A stretch of 22,854 bases of DNA from an uncultured Alphaproteobacteria bacterium (lineage in GTDB: Bacteria > Pseudomonadota > Alphaproteobacteria > UBA9655): the NCBI GenBank assembly GCA_937967795.1, contig CALBSK010000082.1, positions 1 through 22,854 on the forward strand, in the 5' to 3' direction. Positions 16,086 to 22,854 of this stretch are shown here, piece by piece. Position 1 is the stretch's first letter. Every line of letters starts with the position of its first letter. The position numbers and the translations under genes were made by a program. The notes beneath the pieces were generated by a model. The model saw nothing but the letters and a program-made list of their open reading frames with translations, was not told the DNA's origin and did no database searches.

Positions 16086-16360
16086 AAAAAATCTCTTTTT
16101 AAATCTGCTTCAAATTCGGCGAGCCATGTCCCAGAGCCAGCACGGCTTAAATAAATTTTAGACTTTTGATGTAGGATATGAGTTGCTTTGGACTTAATGA
16201 TAATAACGTAAGTGATATCATTCATATCCATAGGGCTTTGATCTTCCTTAATTTCAAGAAGAAAATGGTGAAGTTCATAACCATGAATCTTCAATAGACG
16301 ATGATAAGCTTCACGCTCTTCTTCCCCTAAAAGATTGTTTTCATCAACAATGGCCATCAA
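16082..16360 (-). CDS. Unrecognised 92-residue protein
   Basis: I do not recognise a family. The protein is soluble-looking, with an acidic helical N-terminus (ENNLLGEEEREAYHRLLKIHGYE), a central stretch rich in hydrophobic beta pattern (ITYVIIIKSKATHIL) and a C-terminal SRAGSGTWLAEFEADLKRDFF. There is no signal peptide and no cysteine. An AGGG lies six bases before ATG 16360. It overlaps the glyA end by 4 bp in convergent orientation and follows a small exported-protein gene by 57 bp, possibly in one transcript. The orderly amino-acid composition suggests a real gene. It could be lineage-specific. Confidence 0.6.
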   Translation of the reverse strand: MMAIVDENNLLGEEEREAYHRLLKIHGYELHHFLLEIKEDQSPMDMNDITYVIIIKSKATHILHQKSKIYLSRAGSGTWLAEFEADLKRDFF

Positions 16361-16417
16361 ATGCCCTTTGGTAAACCTCTTAAAGAATTACACTACGCAT
16401 AGGTTCTTTAAAAACTA

Positions 16418-16600
16418 TTAATAAAACGTTTCTGGCATTTTCGTGACTTCTTTAGGATTGCAAAGCGCTTTAGACTCTTTATCTTCTTTTTTTTCTATGG
16501 GTGCGTTTACTTTTTCCGGCATAGGGTGAGATTCTGTCTTTATATCTTGAGCGATCGCGGCAAGAGATAAACCTAAAAGAATTATAAATACATCGCGCAT
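16418..16600 (-). CDS. Small exported protein, 60 residues
   Basis: No family is recognised. It starts with a short signal-like helix (MRDVFIILLGLSLAAIAQ) with a plausible cleavage site near Ala-Gln at 17-18, followed by about 42 hydrophilic Lys/Glu/Pro-rich residues with a single cysteine (Cys47). No lipobox cysteine follows the signal. A very strong Shine-Dalgarno, AGGGAGG, lies 5 bases upstream of ATG 16600, which is the best reason to believe the gene is expressed. The upstream 174 bp are very AT-rich and probably hold its promoter. The mature peptide would be periplasmic or secreted. Confidence 0.65.
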   Translation of the reverse strand: MRDVFIILLGLSLAAIAQDIKTESHPMPEKVNAPIEKKEDKESKALCNPKEVTKMPETFY

Positions 16601-16774
16601 AGTTCCTCCCTTTAGTATTTTTCTATTTTATTAAATCATAAAAATATATTATCTGCAATATTTATTTTAAATACAAATATTCGTTTTTTGACTGTGTAAG
16701 GAGGATCTTAGAGGGGATATTTGTTGGTTGTAAGTTTAAGTAACTTTCATATTTCAACGACACTCAAAATAAGA

Positions 16775-17509
16775 TTAAGAGCGAGCGGCCCAAAGGAAAT
16801 AATTGACGTCAGTAAAAGGACCCAAACGCCATTCCCTTTGCAGCGGCGAAAAATAGAGGCCTGAGATGTCTTGATGGTTAAGTCCCAAATTTTTCAACTT
16901 TTGCGAGAGATCTTCAGGTGTAATAAACTTTTTCCAAGAGTGGGTTCCCCGTGGCGCCCAGCCTAATATGTATTCGGCCGCTAAAATCCCCAAAATATAC
17001 GATTTAAGTGTTCTATTAAGAGTGGTGATGATCATCGCTCCCTGAGACTTAAGATGCTTTACGCACACCTTTAAAAAGTCATCCGGATGGACAACATGCT
17101 CAATCATTTCTGAAGCGATAACGACATCAAAGGGAGAGAAATCCTGAGGTAAATCTTCTATAGCCCACGGATGATAATTAATAGAGAGTCCCATGGCTTC
17201 GGCATGCTTCTTTGCACTGAAAATATTATCTTCAAGAGGGTCAATACCAGTAACTTTAGCACCTAGACGAGCTAATGGCTCACAGAGAAGCCCCCCTCCA
17301 CACCCTACATCCAAAATCCGAAGCCCCTCAAGAGGTTGAAGAGAGATATCGGAACACCGGAAGTGAATGCTGATCTTTTCCTTAATAAAAGCCATCCGAT
17401 GAGGAGTAATGGCATGTAAAGTCTGAAATGGCCCCTGTTCATCCCACCAGGTCGAACTTAAATTTTTAAAGTGACCTAACTCAATACTATCCCGGGTATC
17501 CACACTCAT
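16775..17509 (-). CDS. ubiG: Ubiquinone biosynthesis O-methyltransferase
   Basis: UbiG performs both O-methylation steps of ubiquinone synthesis using S-adenosylmethionine. The SAM-binding motif I is ILDVGCGGGLLCEPLA (65-80), with the acidic ribose-binding residue in TGID (Asp90). SEMIEHVVHPDDFL and the C-terminal GPFTDVNYFLWAARS match the family, as does the N-terminal WWDEQGPFQTLHAI. The 244-aa length is normal. The start ATG 17509 has only an A-rich stretch ahead of it in place of a clear Shine-Dalgarno. It is divergent from uvrB. Its presence implies an aerobic respiratory chain with ubiquinone. Confidence 0.94.
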   Translation of the reverse strand: MSVDTRDSIELGHFKNLSSTWWDEQGPFQTLHAITPHRMAFIKEKISIHFRCSDISLQPLEGLRILDVGCGGGLLCEPLARLGAKVTGIDPLEDNIFSAKKHAEAMGLSINYHPWAIEDLPQDFSPFDVVIASEMIEHVVHPDDFLKVCVKHLKSQGAMIITTLNRTLKSYILGILAAEYILGWAPRGTHSWKKFITPEDLSQKLKNLGLNHQDISGLYFSPLQREWRLGPFTDVNYFLWAARS

Positions 17510-17698
17510 CTTTTTTTGCGTTTCTTCATTCTTTGGACCAATTTTATCTTTTTAGTATGATTGTTCTCGCTCGTAAGGTCGAGAGGTGATTTTTGCAGGG
17601 CCATTCAATACAAGAAGAAATAGCTCCCTTGTCAATAGATGACATTGCGTACCCGCATTCAATCTTTTATATATATTTAGGATTTCTCCTCTCCACCA

Positions 17699-17726
17699 TT
17701 GACGTCTTCGCGCAAACGGTTAATTT
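17699..17726 (+). promoter_or_regulatory. Candidate uvrB promoter
   Basis: TTGACG (17699-17704) followed at 16 bp by TAATTT (17721-17726) gives a good -35 and a poor -10. A second possibility is TTGCGT (17645-17650) with TATATA (17668-17673). I found no alphaproteobacterial SOS box (GTTC-N7-GTTC) in the 249-bp ubiG-uvrB gap, so SOS control is not evident. Confidence 0.3.
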
Positions 17727-17758
17727 TAAGAAGACACGTTCGTTCTTCGTAGGAAAAG

Positions 17759-19756
17759 ATGGCTCACCCTTTCACCCTTATTTCTGATTTTGAACCTGCA
17801 GGAGACCAACCTCAAGCGATTCAAGCTTTGGAAAAAGGCCTTTCCTCAAATGAACGCGATCAAGTTCTCCTCGGCGTTACGGGTTCGGGAAAAACCTTTA
17901 CCATGGCTCAAATCATAGCCCACGAAGGGAAACCCACTCTTATTATGGCCCCCAATAAAACTTTAGCCGCTCAGCTTTATGGAGAAATGAAATCTTTTTT
18001 CCCTCATAACGCCGTTGAATATTTCGTTTCTTATTACGATTACTATCAACCGGAAGCCTATATCCCACGCACAGATACCTACATTGAAAAAGAAGCCACC
18101 ATCAACGAACAAATTGATCGCATGCGCCATTCAGCAACCCAAGCCTTACTTGAACGGCGAGACGTGATTATTGTGGCCAGTGTCTCTTGCATTTATGGCA
18201 TTGGATCGGTTGAAACCTATAGCCAAATGATTATCCCCTTAACCGTAGGAAATCGCATTGAAAGAAGTGAACTCTTACAAAAGCTAGTAAGTCTTCAATA
18301 CAAACGCAATGACATTGATTTTTATCGAGGGACCTTTCGCGCCAAGGGAGATATTATCGAAATATTTCCGTCCCATTATGAAGATCGCGCGTGGAAAATT
18401 TCTCTTTTCGGTGATGAAATCGAATCAATTATTGAAGTTGACCCCTTAACGGGAAAGAAAACGTCCCTTCTTGAATCCATTAAGGTTTACGCAAATTCCC
18501 ATTATGTAACGCCCGGCCCTACACTACAACAAGCCATTCAAGGCATTAAGAGGGAGCTCAAAGAACGCCTTAAAGAGCTGCATCAAGAAGGAAAACTTTT
18601 AGAAGCACAGCGCTTAGAACAGCGCACGAAATTTGACCTTGAGATGCTCACTGCAACTGGCATGTGCGCAGGAATCGAAAATTATTCCCGCTTTCTCACA
18701 GGACGTTCTCCGGGAGATCCTCCCCCTACCCTTTTTGAGTATTTACCAAAAGACTCTCTTTTGTTCGTCGATGAAAGCCATGTGACCGTCCCTCAACTCG
18801 GAGGGATGTATAAAGGAGATGCTTCCCGGAAAAAAACCCTTTCTGACCATGGATTTCGCTTACCTTCATGCCGTGACAATCGCCCTTTAAAGTTTGAAGA
18901 ATGGGAGGTCATGCGACCCCCCACTATTTTTATTTCTGCCACGCCAGGTCCTTGGGAAATGAATCAAACACAAGGTGTATTTACGGAACAAGTCATTCGA
19001 CCCACAGGATTGATAGATCCCGTTTGTGTGGTGAAACCGATTGAAAACCAGGTCGAAGACCTCATTCAAGGTTGTCAGGAAATGGCTCAAAAAGGCTATC
19101 GCGTTCTCGTGACGACTCTCACCAAACGAATGGCTGAAGCTTTGACCGAATACCTTAGTGAAGCGGGGCTTAAGGTCCAGTATATTCATTCCGATGTTGA
19201 CACTTTAGAGCGTATTGAGCTCATTCGAGACCTGCGACTGGGTGTCTATGATGTCCTTATTGGCATCAATCTTTTACGTGAAGGGCTCGACATTCCTGAA
19301 TGCGGTCTTGTAGCGATATTGGATGCGGATAAGGAAGGTTATTTGCGCTCAAAAACGTCCCTTATTCAAACGATCGGAAGAGCCGCCCGCAACGCGGAGG
19401 GTCGAGTAATTTTATATGCGAATCGTATGACCAACTCAATGAAAGCAGCACTCGAGGAAACAAATCGCAGACGGGAAAAGCAACAAGCCTATAATGCCAC
19501 CCATGGCATTACACCTGAAACGATCCAGAAATCCATTCATCAAATTCTCGAGAGCGTCTATGAGAAAGATCATACGACAATTACTTTAAAAGAAGATCCT
19601 TATTTAGAAATGACGCTTCCAAAACGAAAGGCTTATAGAGAAAGCCTCGAGAAAAAAATGTTTAAAGCGGCTGGAAATTTGGAGTTTGAAGAAGCAGCTC
19701 GACTGAGAGATGAATTGAAAAGGGTGGAAGAAATAGAAATAGGCTTAGGGACATAA
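17759..19756 (+). CDS. uvrB: Excinuclease ABC subunit B
   Basis: UvrB is the damage-verifying helicase of nucleotide excision repair; it is loaded by UvrA and recruits UvrC. Walker A GVTGSGKT lies at 39-46, the beta-hairpin region that clamps DNA at about 89-116 (YFVSYYDYYQPEAY), the Walker B DESH at 338-341, and helicase motifs V and VI in GINLLREGLDIPE and QTIGRAARN. The C-terminal 40 residues form the UVR coiled-coil that contacts UvrC. At 665 aa it is full length and no motif is lost. The start ATG 17759 has an AGGA close upstream. Neighbours are unrelated. The 208 bp after it contain no clear terminator. Confidence 0.97.
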   Translation: MAHPFTLISDFEPAGDQPQAIQALEKGLSSNERDQVLLGVTGSGKTFTMAQIIAHEGKPTLIMAPNKTLAAQLYGEMKSFFPHNAVEYFVSYYDYYQPEAYIPRTDTYIEKEATINEQIDRMRHSATQALLERRDVIIVASVSCIYGIGSVETYSQMIIPLTVGNRIERSELLQKLVSLQYKRNDIDFYRGTFRAKGDIIEIFPSHYEDRAWKISLFGDEIESIIEVDPLTGKKTSLLESIKVYANSHYVTPGPTLQQAIQGIKRELKERLKELHQEGKLLEAQRLEQRTKFDLEMLTATGMCAGIENYSRFLTGRSPGDPPPTLFEYLPKDSLLFVDESHVTVPQLGGMYKGDASRKKTLSDHGFRLPSCRDNRPLKFEEWEVMRPPTIFISATPGPWEMNQTQGVFTEQVIRPTGLIDPVCVVKPIENQVEDLIQGCQEMAQKGYRVLVTTLTKRMAEALTEYLSEAGLKVQYIHSDVDTLERIELIRDLRLGVYDVLIGINLLREGLDIPECGLVAILDADKEGYLRSKTSLIQTIGRAARNAEGRVILYANRMTNSMKAALEETNRRREKQQAYNATHGITPETIQKSIHQILESVYEKDHTTITLKEDPYLEMTLPKRKAYRESLEKKMFKAAGNLEFEEAARLRDELKRVEEIEIGLGT

Positions 19757-19889
19757 GAGGCTTCTAAAACGAGTAGAATATGGAAGAATTGAAAGAGCTT
19801 GAAAGCCTTTTAGGTAAAAATAAGGATGGTTATTCTCTTCAAATTGTAGGCGATGGATAAGAAACTTTAAACGGATTGACCATATCTGT

Positions 19890-19918
19890 TTGAAGAAGGC
19901 TTGCAAAGCATATATTAT
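19890..19918 (+). promoter_or_regulatory. Candidate promoter of the amidotransferase operon
   Basis: TTGAAG (19890-19895) and TATTAT (19913-19918) are 17 bp apart, a fair sigma-70 match. Transcription from about 19925 would leave a 40-base leader with an AAAGG Shine-Dalgarno six bases before ATG 19965. Confidence 0.45.
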
Positions 19919-19964
19919 ATGATAAGTAGCGCAATGAGATTAACGGTAAATTCAAAGGTATGTT

Positions 19965-20681
19965 ATGTCTGAAAAACCACTGATTGGTATTACATTAGAC
20001 GCCCAAGACTCTGGAGGTTATTCCCAATATCCCTGGTACGCCCTCAGGCAAAATTATTGTTTATCAATAACCAAAGCCGGAGGCATTCCCTTTCCTTTGA
20101 TTCATGATCTAAGTCTTGTCGACGATTACCTTTCCTTGATTGACGGCCTGATGATTACGGGTGGAGGGCATGATATTCATCCTCATCTTTATGGGGATCA
20201 GGAACTTCATCCTGCTGTCACACTTAATCTTCAACGTACAGCCTTTGAACTGGAAATAACAAAAGCTGCCCTTCAAAAAAATCTCCCTGTTTTTGGAATT
20301 TGTGGAGGACATCAAGTGCTTAACGTTGCTCTTGGTGGAACGTTGATTCAACATATTCCTGATGAAGTTCCCGAATGTCTTGAGCACCAGCAACAAACAC
20401 CCCGCCATCAAGCAAGTCATACCGTAACGATTTCAAAAGAAACTTTTCTCCATCGTGTTATGGGCAAAGAAGAACTTTCCGTAAACAGTATCCATCACCA
20501 AGCCATTAAAAAGGTCGGTGCGGATCTTATCGTTAATGCGATGGCTTCTGATGGAATAATTGAAGGAATTGAATCTCCAACTTATCGGTTTTGCGTAGGC
20601 CTACAATGGCATCCTGAATTTGAGATTACACCTGAAGAAACAACTCTCTTTGAAACCTTTATTGAGACTGCGCGTGGATAA
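19965..20681 (+). CDS. Class I glutamine amidotransferase, peptidase C26/PuuD-like
   Basis: This is a stand-alone class I glutamine-amidotransferase fold of the gamma-glutamyl hydrolase (C26) group. The nucleophile is Cys113 in GICGGHQ, with the His215/Glu217 pair in QWHPE completing the triad. The N-terminal PLIGITLDAQ and the GLMITGGGHDIHPHLYG segment are typical of PuuD-type enzymes, which split gamma-glutamyl-GABA, but related proteins hydrolyse other gamma-glutamyl compounds, and no putrescine-pathway genes lie nearby. The elbow has Gly after Cys, where PuuD enzymes more often have Arg. The start at 19965 is supported by AAAGG at 19954. It is the first gene of a three-gene overlapping operon; its stop overlaps the next start by 8 bases. 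Confidence 0.85.
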   Translation: MSEKPLIGITLDAQDSGGYSQYPWYALRQNYCLSITKAGGIPFPLIHDLSLVDDYLSLIDGLMITGGGHDIHPHLYGDQELHPAVTLNLQRTAFELEITKAALQKNLPVFGICGGHQVLNVALGGTLIQHIPDEVPECLEHQQQTPRHQASHTVTISKETFLHRVMGKEELSVNSIHHQAIKKVGADLIVNAMASDGIIEGIESPTYRFCVGLQWHPEFEITPEETTLFETFIETARG

Positions 20682-21411
20682 GAGGGAACGCATTGCCAAA
20701 GTCATGGCGCGTGCGGGCCTGTGTTCACGGCGAAATGCGGAAATTTGGATTCAAGAAAGACGCGTGCAAGTAGATGGTAGCGTTTTAACTACCCCTGCTT
20801 TTTGCGTAACGCCAAACACTCTTATCCTTATAGATGGGAAGCCCCTTCCCGCTCCTGAAGCGTTGCGTCTTTGGTGCTACCATAAACCGAAAGGCCTTGT
20901 CACCACCCACAAAGATGAAAAAGGGCGCCCTACCATTTTCGACTCTCTTCCCTCAGATCTTCCGCGTGTCATTTCTATAGGACGCCTTGATATGAACAGT
21001 GAAGGTCTTCTTCTCCTCACCAATGATGGAGATCTTTCTCGTTATTTAGAACTTCCTTCAACCAAGTGGGTGCGTCGTTACCGCGTGCGTGTGCATGGAA
21101 AAGTGGACAAGGAGCAGCTTAAAAAACTTGAAAAAGGGCTCACCATAAAGGGTATTCACTACGGATCAATCCTCGCCAGTCTCGATTGTCAACAAAGAGC
21201 AAATGCCTGGTTATCTGTAAGCCTTAGCGAAGGCAAAAACCGTGAAGTACGACGGGTTTTTGAGTTTCTAGGATGGCCCGTTACCCGTCTGATTCGTACC
21301 CATTACGGTCCCTTTCAACTCGGCTCCCTCACGCCCGGTGAGGTTACAGAAGTCTCTCTCAAAGTTCTCAAGGATCAACTGGGTGGGTTTATTAAAAAGG
21401 TCTCTTCATGA
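20674..21411 (+). CDS. rRNA pseudouridine synthase, RsuA/RluB family
   Basis: It converts a specific rRNA uridine to pseudouridine. An S4 RNA-binding domain (about residues 4-50: ERIAKVMARAGLCSRRNAEIWI) is followed by the synthase domain with catalytic Asp106 in GRLDMNSEGLLLLTNDG and the KPKGLVTT and EGKNREVRRVFEFLG motifs. The overall layout is closest to RluB (23S U2605) but RsuA or RluF cannot be excluded. I set the start at GTG 20674, inside the end of the preceding gene, because it puts the S4 motif at the usual distance from the N-terminus; a TTG at 20620 would add 18 residues. The stop codon overlaps the next ATG (ATGA), suggesting translational coupling. Confidence 0.88.
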   Translation: MDKRERIAKVMARAGLCSRRNAEIWIQERRVQVDGSVLTTPAFCVTPNTLILIDGKPLPAPEALRLWCYHKPKGLVTTHKDEKGRPTIFDSLPSDLPRVISIGRLDMNSEGLLLLTNDGDLSRYLELPSTKWVRRYRVRVHGKVDKEQLKKLEKGLTIKGIHYGSILASLDCQQRANAWLSVSLSEGKNREVRRVFEFLGWPVTRLIRTHYGPFQLGSLTPGEVTEVSLKVLKDQLGGFIKKVSS

Positions 21412-22616
21412 ATTCAATTTTCCCTCTCTTTTCTAAATTCCTCAAACAAAGAGGCCCTCAAGTTCTTCTTGTTTTATCAGGATACCTCTTGATTGCAGAA
21501 TTTTTACCTCTAATTACCCACCAATTCTTTTATATGCTCAGCTTGCTTATTAAGGATATTCTGATTTGGATTATGCCGCTCACCGTGGGATTATTTATTG
21601 CTCATTCAGTCACCTCTTTTGGACGGAAAGCCCCTCTTTTTATTATAATCCTTCTCTTGTTTGAAGGGATTTCAAACTTGAGTAGTGTTTGGTATGCTTT
21701 TGTTTGTGCTGAACTGACAGCTGATTATGTGCCTTCTTTTGGCGTTTCCACATTATCGAACGATTTTACAGCTTTATGGCGTTTGCCCCTCACCAAACCC
21801 GCTTGGTGGTCGGCAGAATACGGTGCTCTTTCAGGATTTGCTTTAGGATGTCTGAATGCTCTGGGGACTTTTCCTGTTTTATCCCGAATGATCACACAAG
21901 GTAAGAAAACAGTTGAATGGATTTTAACCCACATTTTCGCTCGTCTTATCCCTCTTTTTGTTCTAGGATTTGCGGTACAAATCTATCAAACAAATCTCCT
22001 TCCACACGTTTTTGCCCATTATACTTTTTTGGTTTTTTGCCTCATTGCCTTTTTAAGTTTTTATCTTTTCTTTCTGTTTGCTTTAGGAGCGGGACCTTCT
22101 CTTCAAAAAATCTTTTTTAACGTTAAGAAACTCTTGCCTGCTGGAGGTATTGCTTTAACATCCGGGTGTAGTTTATCTACGATGCCCTGGACCATCAAGG
22201 GCACCTCAAAAACACTTCAAAATCCAAAGTTAGCTGAAGCCATTATTCCTGCAACAACGAACATTCAACAAATAGGGGATTGCATTGCACAGGCTTTTCT
22301 GTGCTTCTTTATTTACAGGCATTTTTATGGATTCAACCCCGATCTCATGACCTGGATTCATTTTAGTTTTGTCTTTGTCTTGGCGCGCTTTGCCACAGCA
22401 GCAGTGCTTGGAGGCGCTATTTTTATTATGCTTCCTATTTATGAAAATTATTTAAATTTTAATATGGAAATGATTGCCATTATATTAGCCCTTAATGTTT
22501 TCCTTGATCCTCTGATTACCAGTTGTAATGTCCTTGCCAATGGGGCTCTCTGTCGTGTTTTTGAGCGCATCTGGACTTACATTCAAGCCAAACGACCAGC
22601 GCCTCTGGAATTCTAA
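21408..22616 (+). CDS. Divergent DAACS-family (GltP-like) symporter
   Basis: This 402-residue, very hydrophobic inner-membrane protein fits the dicarboxylate/amino acid:cation symporter fold: early helices, then a first re-entrant hairpin at about 248-262 (SGCSLSTMP where SSxxTLP is usual), helix 7, a second hairpin (AAVLGGAIFIMLP, 330-343) and helix 8 (DPLITSCNVLANG). Compared from memory with archaeal GltPh, Asp394 (Asp367 here) and Asn401 (Asn374) are kept. The helix-7 NMDG becomes NIQQ (285-288), Asp390 becomes Asn363, Arg397 becomes Ile370 and Asp405 becomes Asn378. Loss of the arginine suggests a substrate other than an acidic amino acid, and loss of two sodium-site acids suggests altered coupling. 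It overlaps the pseudouridine synthase by 4 bases. The family assignment is firm in the second half and weaker in the first. Confidence 0.8.
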   Translation: MNSIFPLFSKFLKQRGPQVLLVLSGYLLIAEFLPLITHQFFYMLSLLIKDILIWIMPLTVGLFIAHSVTSFGRKAPLFIIILLLFEGISNLSSVWYAFVCAELTADYVPSFGVSTLSNDFTALWRLPLTKPAWWSAEYGALSGFALGCLNALGTFPVLSRMITQGKKTVEWILTHIFARLIPLFVLGFAVQIYQTNLLPHVFAHYTFLVFCLIAFLSFYLFFLFALGAGPSLQKIFFNVKKLLPAGGIALTSGCSLSTMPWTIKGTSKTLQNPKLAEAIIPATTNIQQIGDCIAQAFLCFFIYRHFYGFNPDLMTWIHFSFVFVLARFATAAVLGGAIFIMLPIYENYLNFNMEMIAIILALNVFLDPLITSCNVLANGALCRVFERIWTYIQAKRPAPLEF

Positions 22617-22854
22617 ACATAAGTTTATACGAAACCCTGGACTATTCACCGCCTGATGCCAATCTTTAGAGAAATACTCTGTTTTTAATGGTTCTTGGTT
22701 TCGCCTATTTGTTTCTCATCCACTGCAATTCTGTACGTTAAAAGCTCGATCGTGAACGTAGAATTTTTTAAATTCCATTTCTGGTCGTTCATCTTCTTTT
22801 TTGGATATAATCCATATTTAATTATTAAAGTATTTTAAACTTTAAAGATATAAA
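22617..22854. other. AT-rich end region with no convincing gene
   Basis: The last 238 bp carry no supported gene, tRNA or strong terminator. A weak 5-bp stem (TAAAC/GTTTA) lies just after the symporter stop. A TATAAT at 22806-22811 (plus) has no convincing -35 box. A 35-codon minus-strand frame (22685-22792) has no Shine-Dalgarno. Confidence 0.6.

Noticed and set aside
17510..17758. SOS (LexA) box in front of uvrB
   Set aside because: GTTC occurs near 17561 and 17739, but no copy with a second GTTC at 7-base spacing is present, nor an E. coli-type box.
17593..17787. 64-codon plus-strand frame upstream of uvrB
   Set aside because: TTG start, no Shine-Dalgarno, overlaps the uvrB start in another frame and covers the likely uvrB promoter.
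19780..19860. 26-codon plus-strand frame after uvrB (MEELKELESLLGKNKDG...)
   Set aside because: It looks protein-like and begins with ATG, but it is too short, has no Shine-Dalgarno and matches nothing I recognise; possibly a gene remnant.
22685..22792. 35-codon minus-strand frame at the right edge
   Set aside because: No ribosome-binding site and no recognisable motif; expected by chance in AT-rich sequence.

Overview
The window looks like a chromosome segment of an AT-rich alphaproteobacterium with a host-associated or intracellular lifestyle. The closest fit is the Holosporales/Rickettsiales-like endosymbionts, but this is inference from gene content and no database was searched. Supporting signs are the short single-cysteine L36, the alphaproteobacterial order rpmJ-rpoZ-spoT-acpS, lysC close to ptsP, an MFS carrier resembling those of intracellular bacteria, a divergent glutamate-type symporter, and a decayed IS200 element.

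Layout. Positions 1-1181 hold the 3' part of an unrecognised gene that runs off the left edge and begins inside a tandem repeat encoding a basic Lys/Gln/Ala/Pro-rich region. It ends at a strong 15-bp hairpin terminator. Positions 1387-5915 form a tight plus-strand operon: lysC (aspartokinase), a nitronate monooxygenase/FabK-like flavoenzyme and ptsP (nitrogen PTS enzyme I). Converging on it, 3 bp away, is a membrane-anchored PAS-GGDEF-EAL protein (5919-8123, minus) with all signature motifs intact. Next on the minus strand are leucine dehydrogenase and an MFS transporter (8336-10761), possibly an amino-acid uptake and deamination pair.

From a TTGACA promoter at 10953 runs the plus-strand growth-control cluster rpmJ, rpoZ, spoT/rel, acpS (11023-14178). 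The 3' end of acpS reads into the right-end hairpin of a truncated IS200-type element (about 14143-14415, minus), so the last codons of acpS appear to come from the IS. Behind it are a small two-TM membrane protein (minus) and glyA (plus). Two small minus-strand genes follow, a 92-aa unknown and a 60-aa exported peptide, then ubiG (minus), divergent from uvrB (plus).

The right end (19965-22616) is an overlapping plus-strand operon: a PuuD-like class I glutamine amidotransferase, an RsuA/RluB pseudouridine synthase and a DAACS-family symporter in which several sodium- and substrate-binding residues are replaced.

Most of the window is conserved housekeeping. I found no CRISPR array, tRNA, rRNA, phage module or recognisable defence system. 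The most unusual items are the IS200 remnant that rewrote the acpS C-terminus, the truncated repeat-bearing orphan protein and the divergent symporter.
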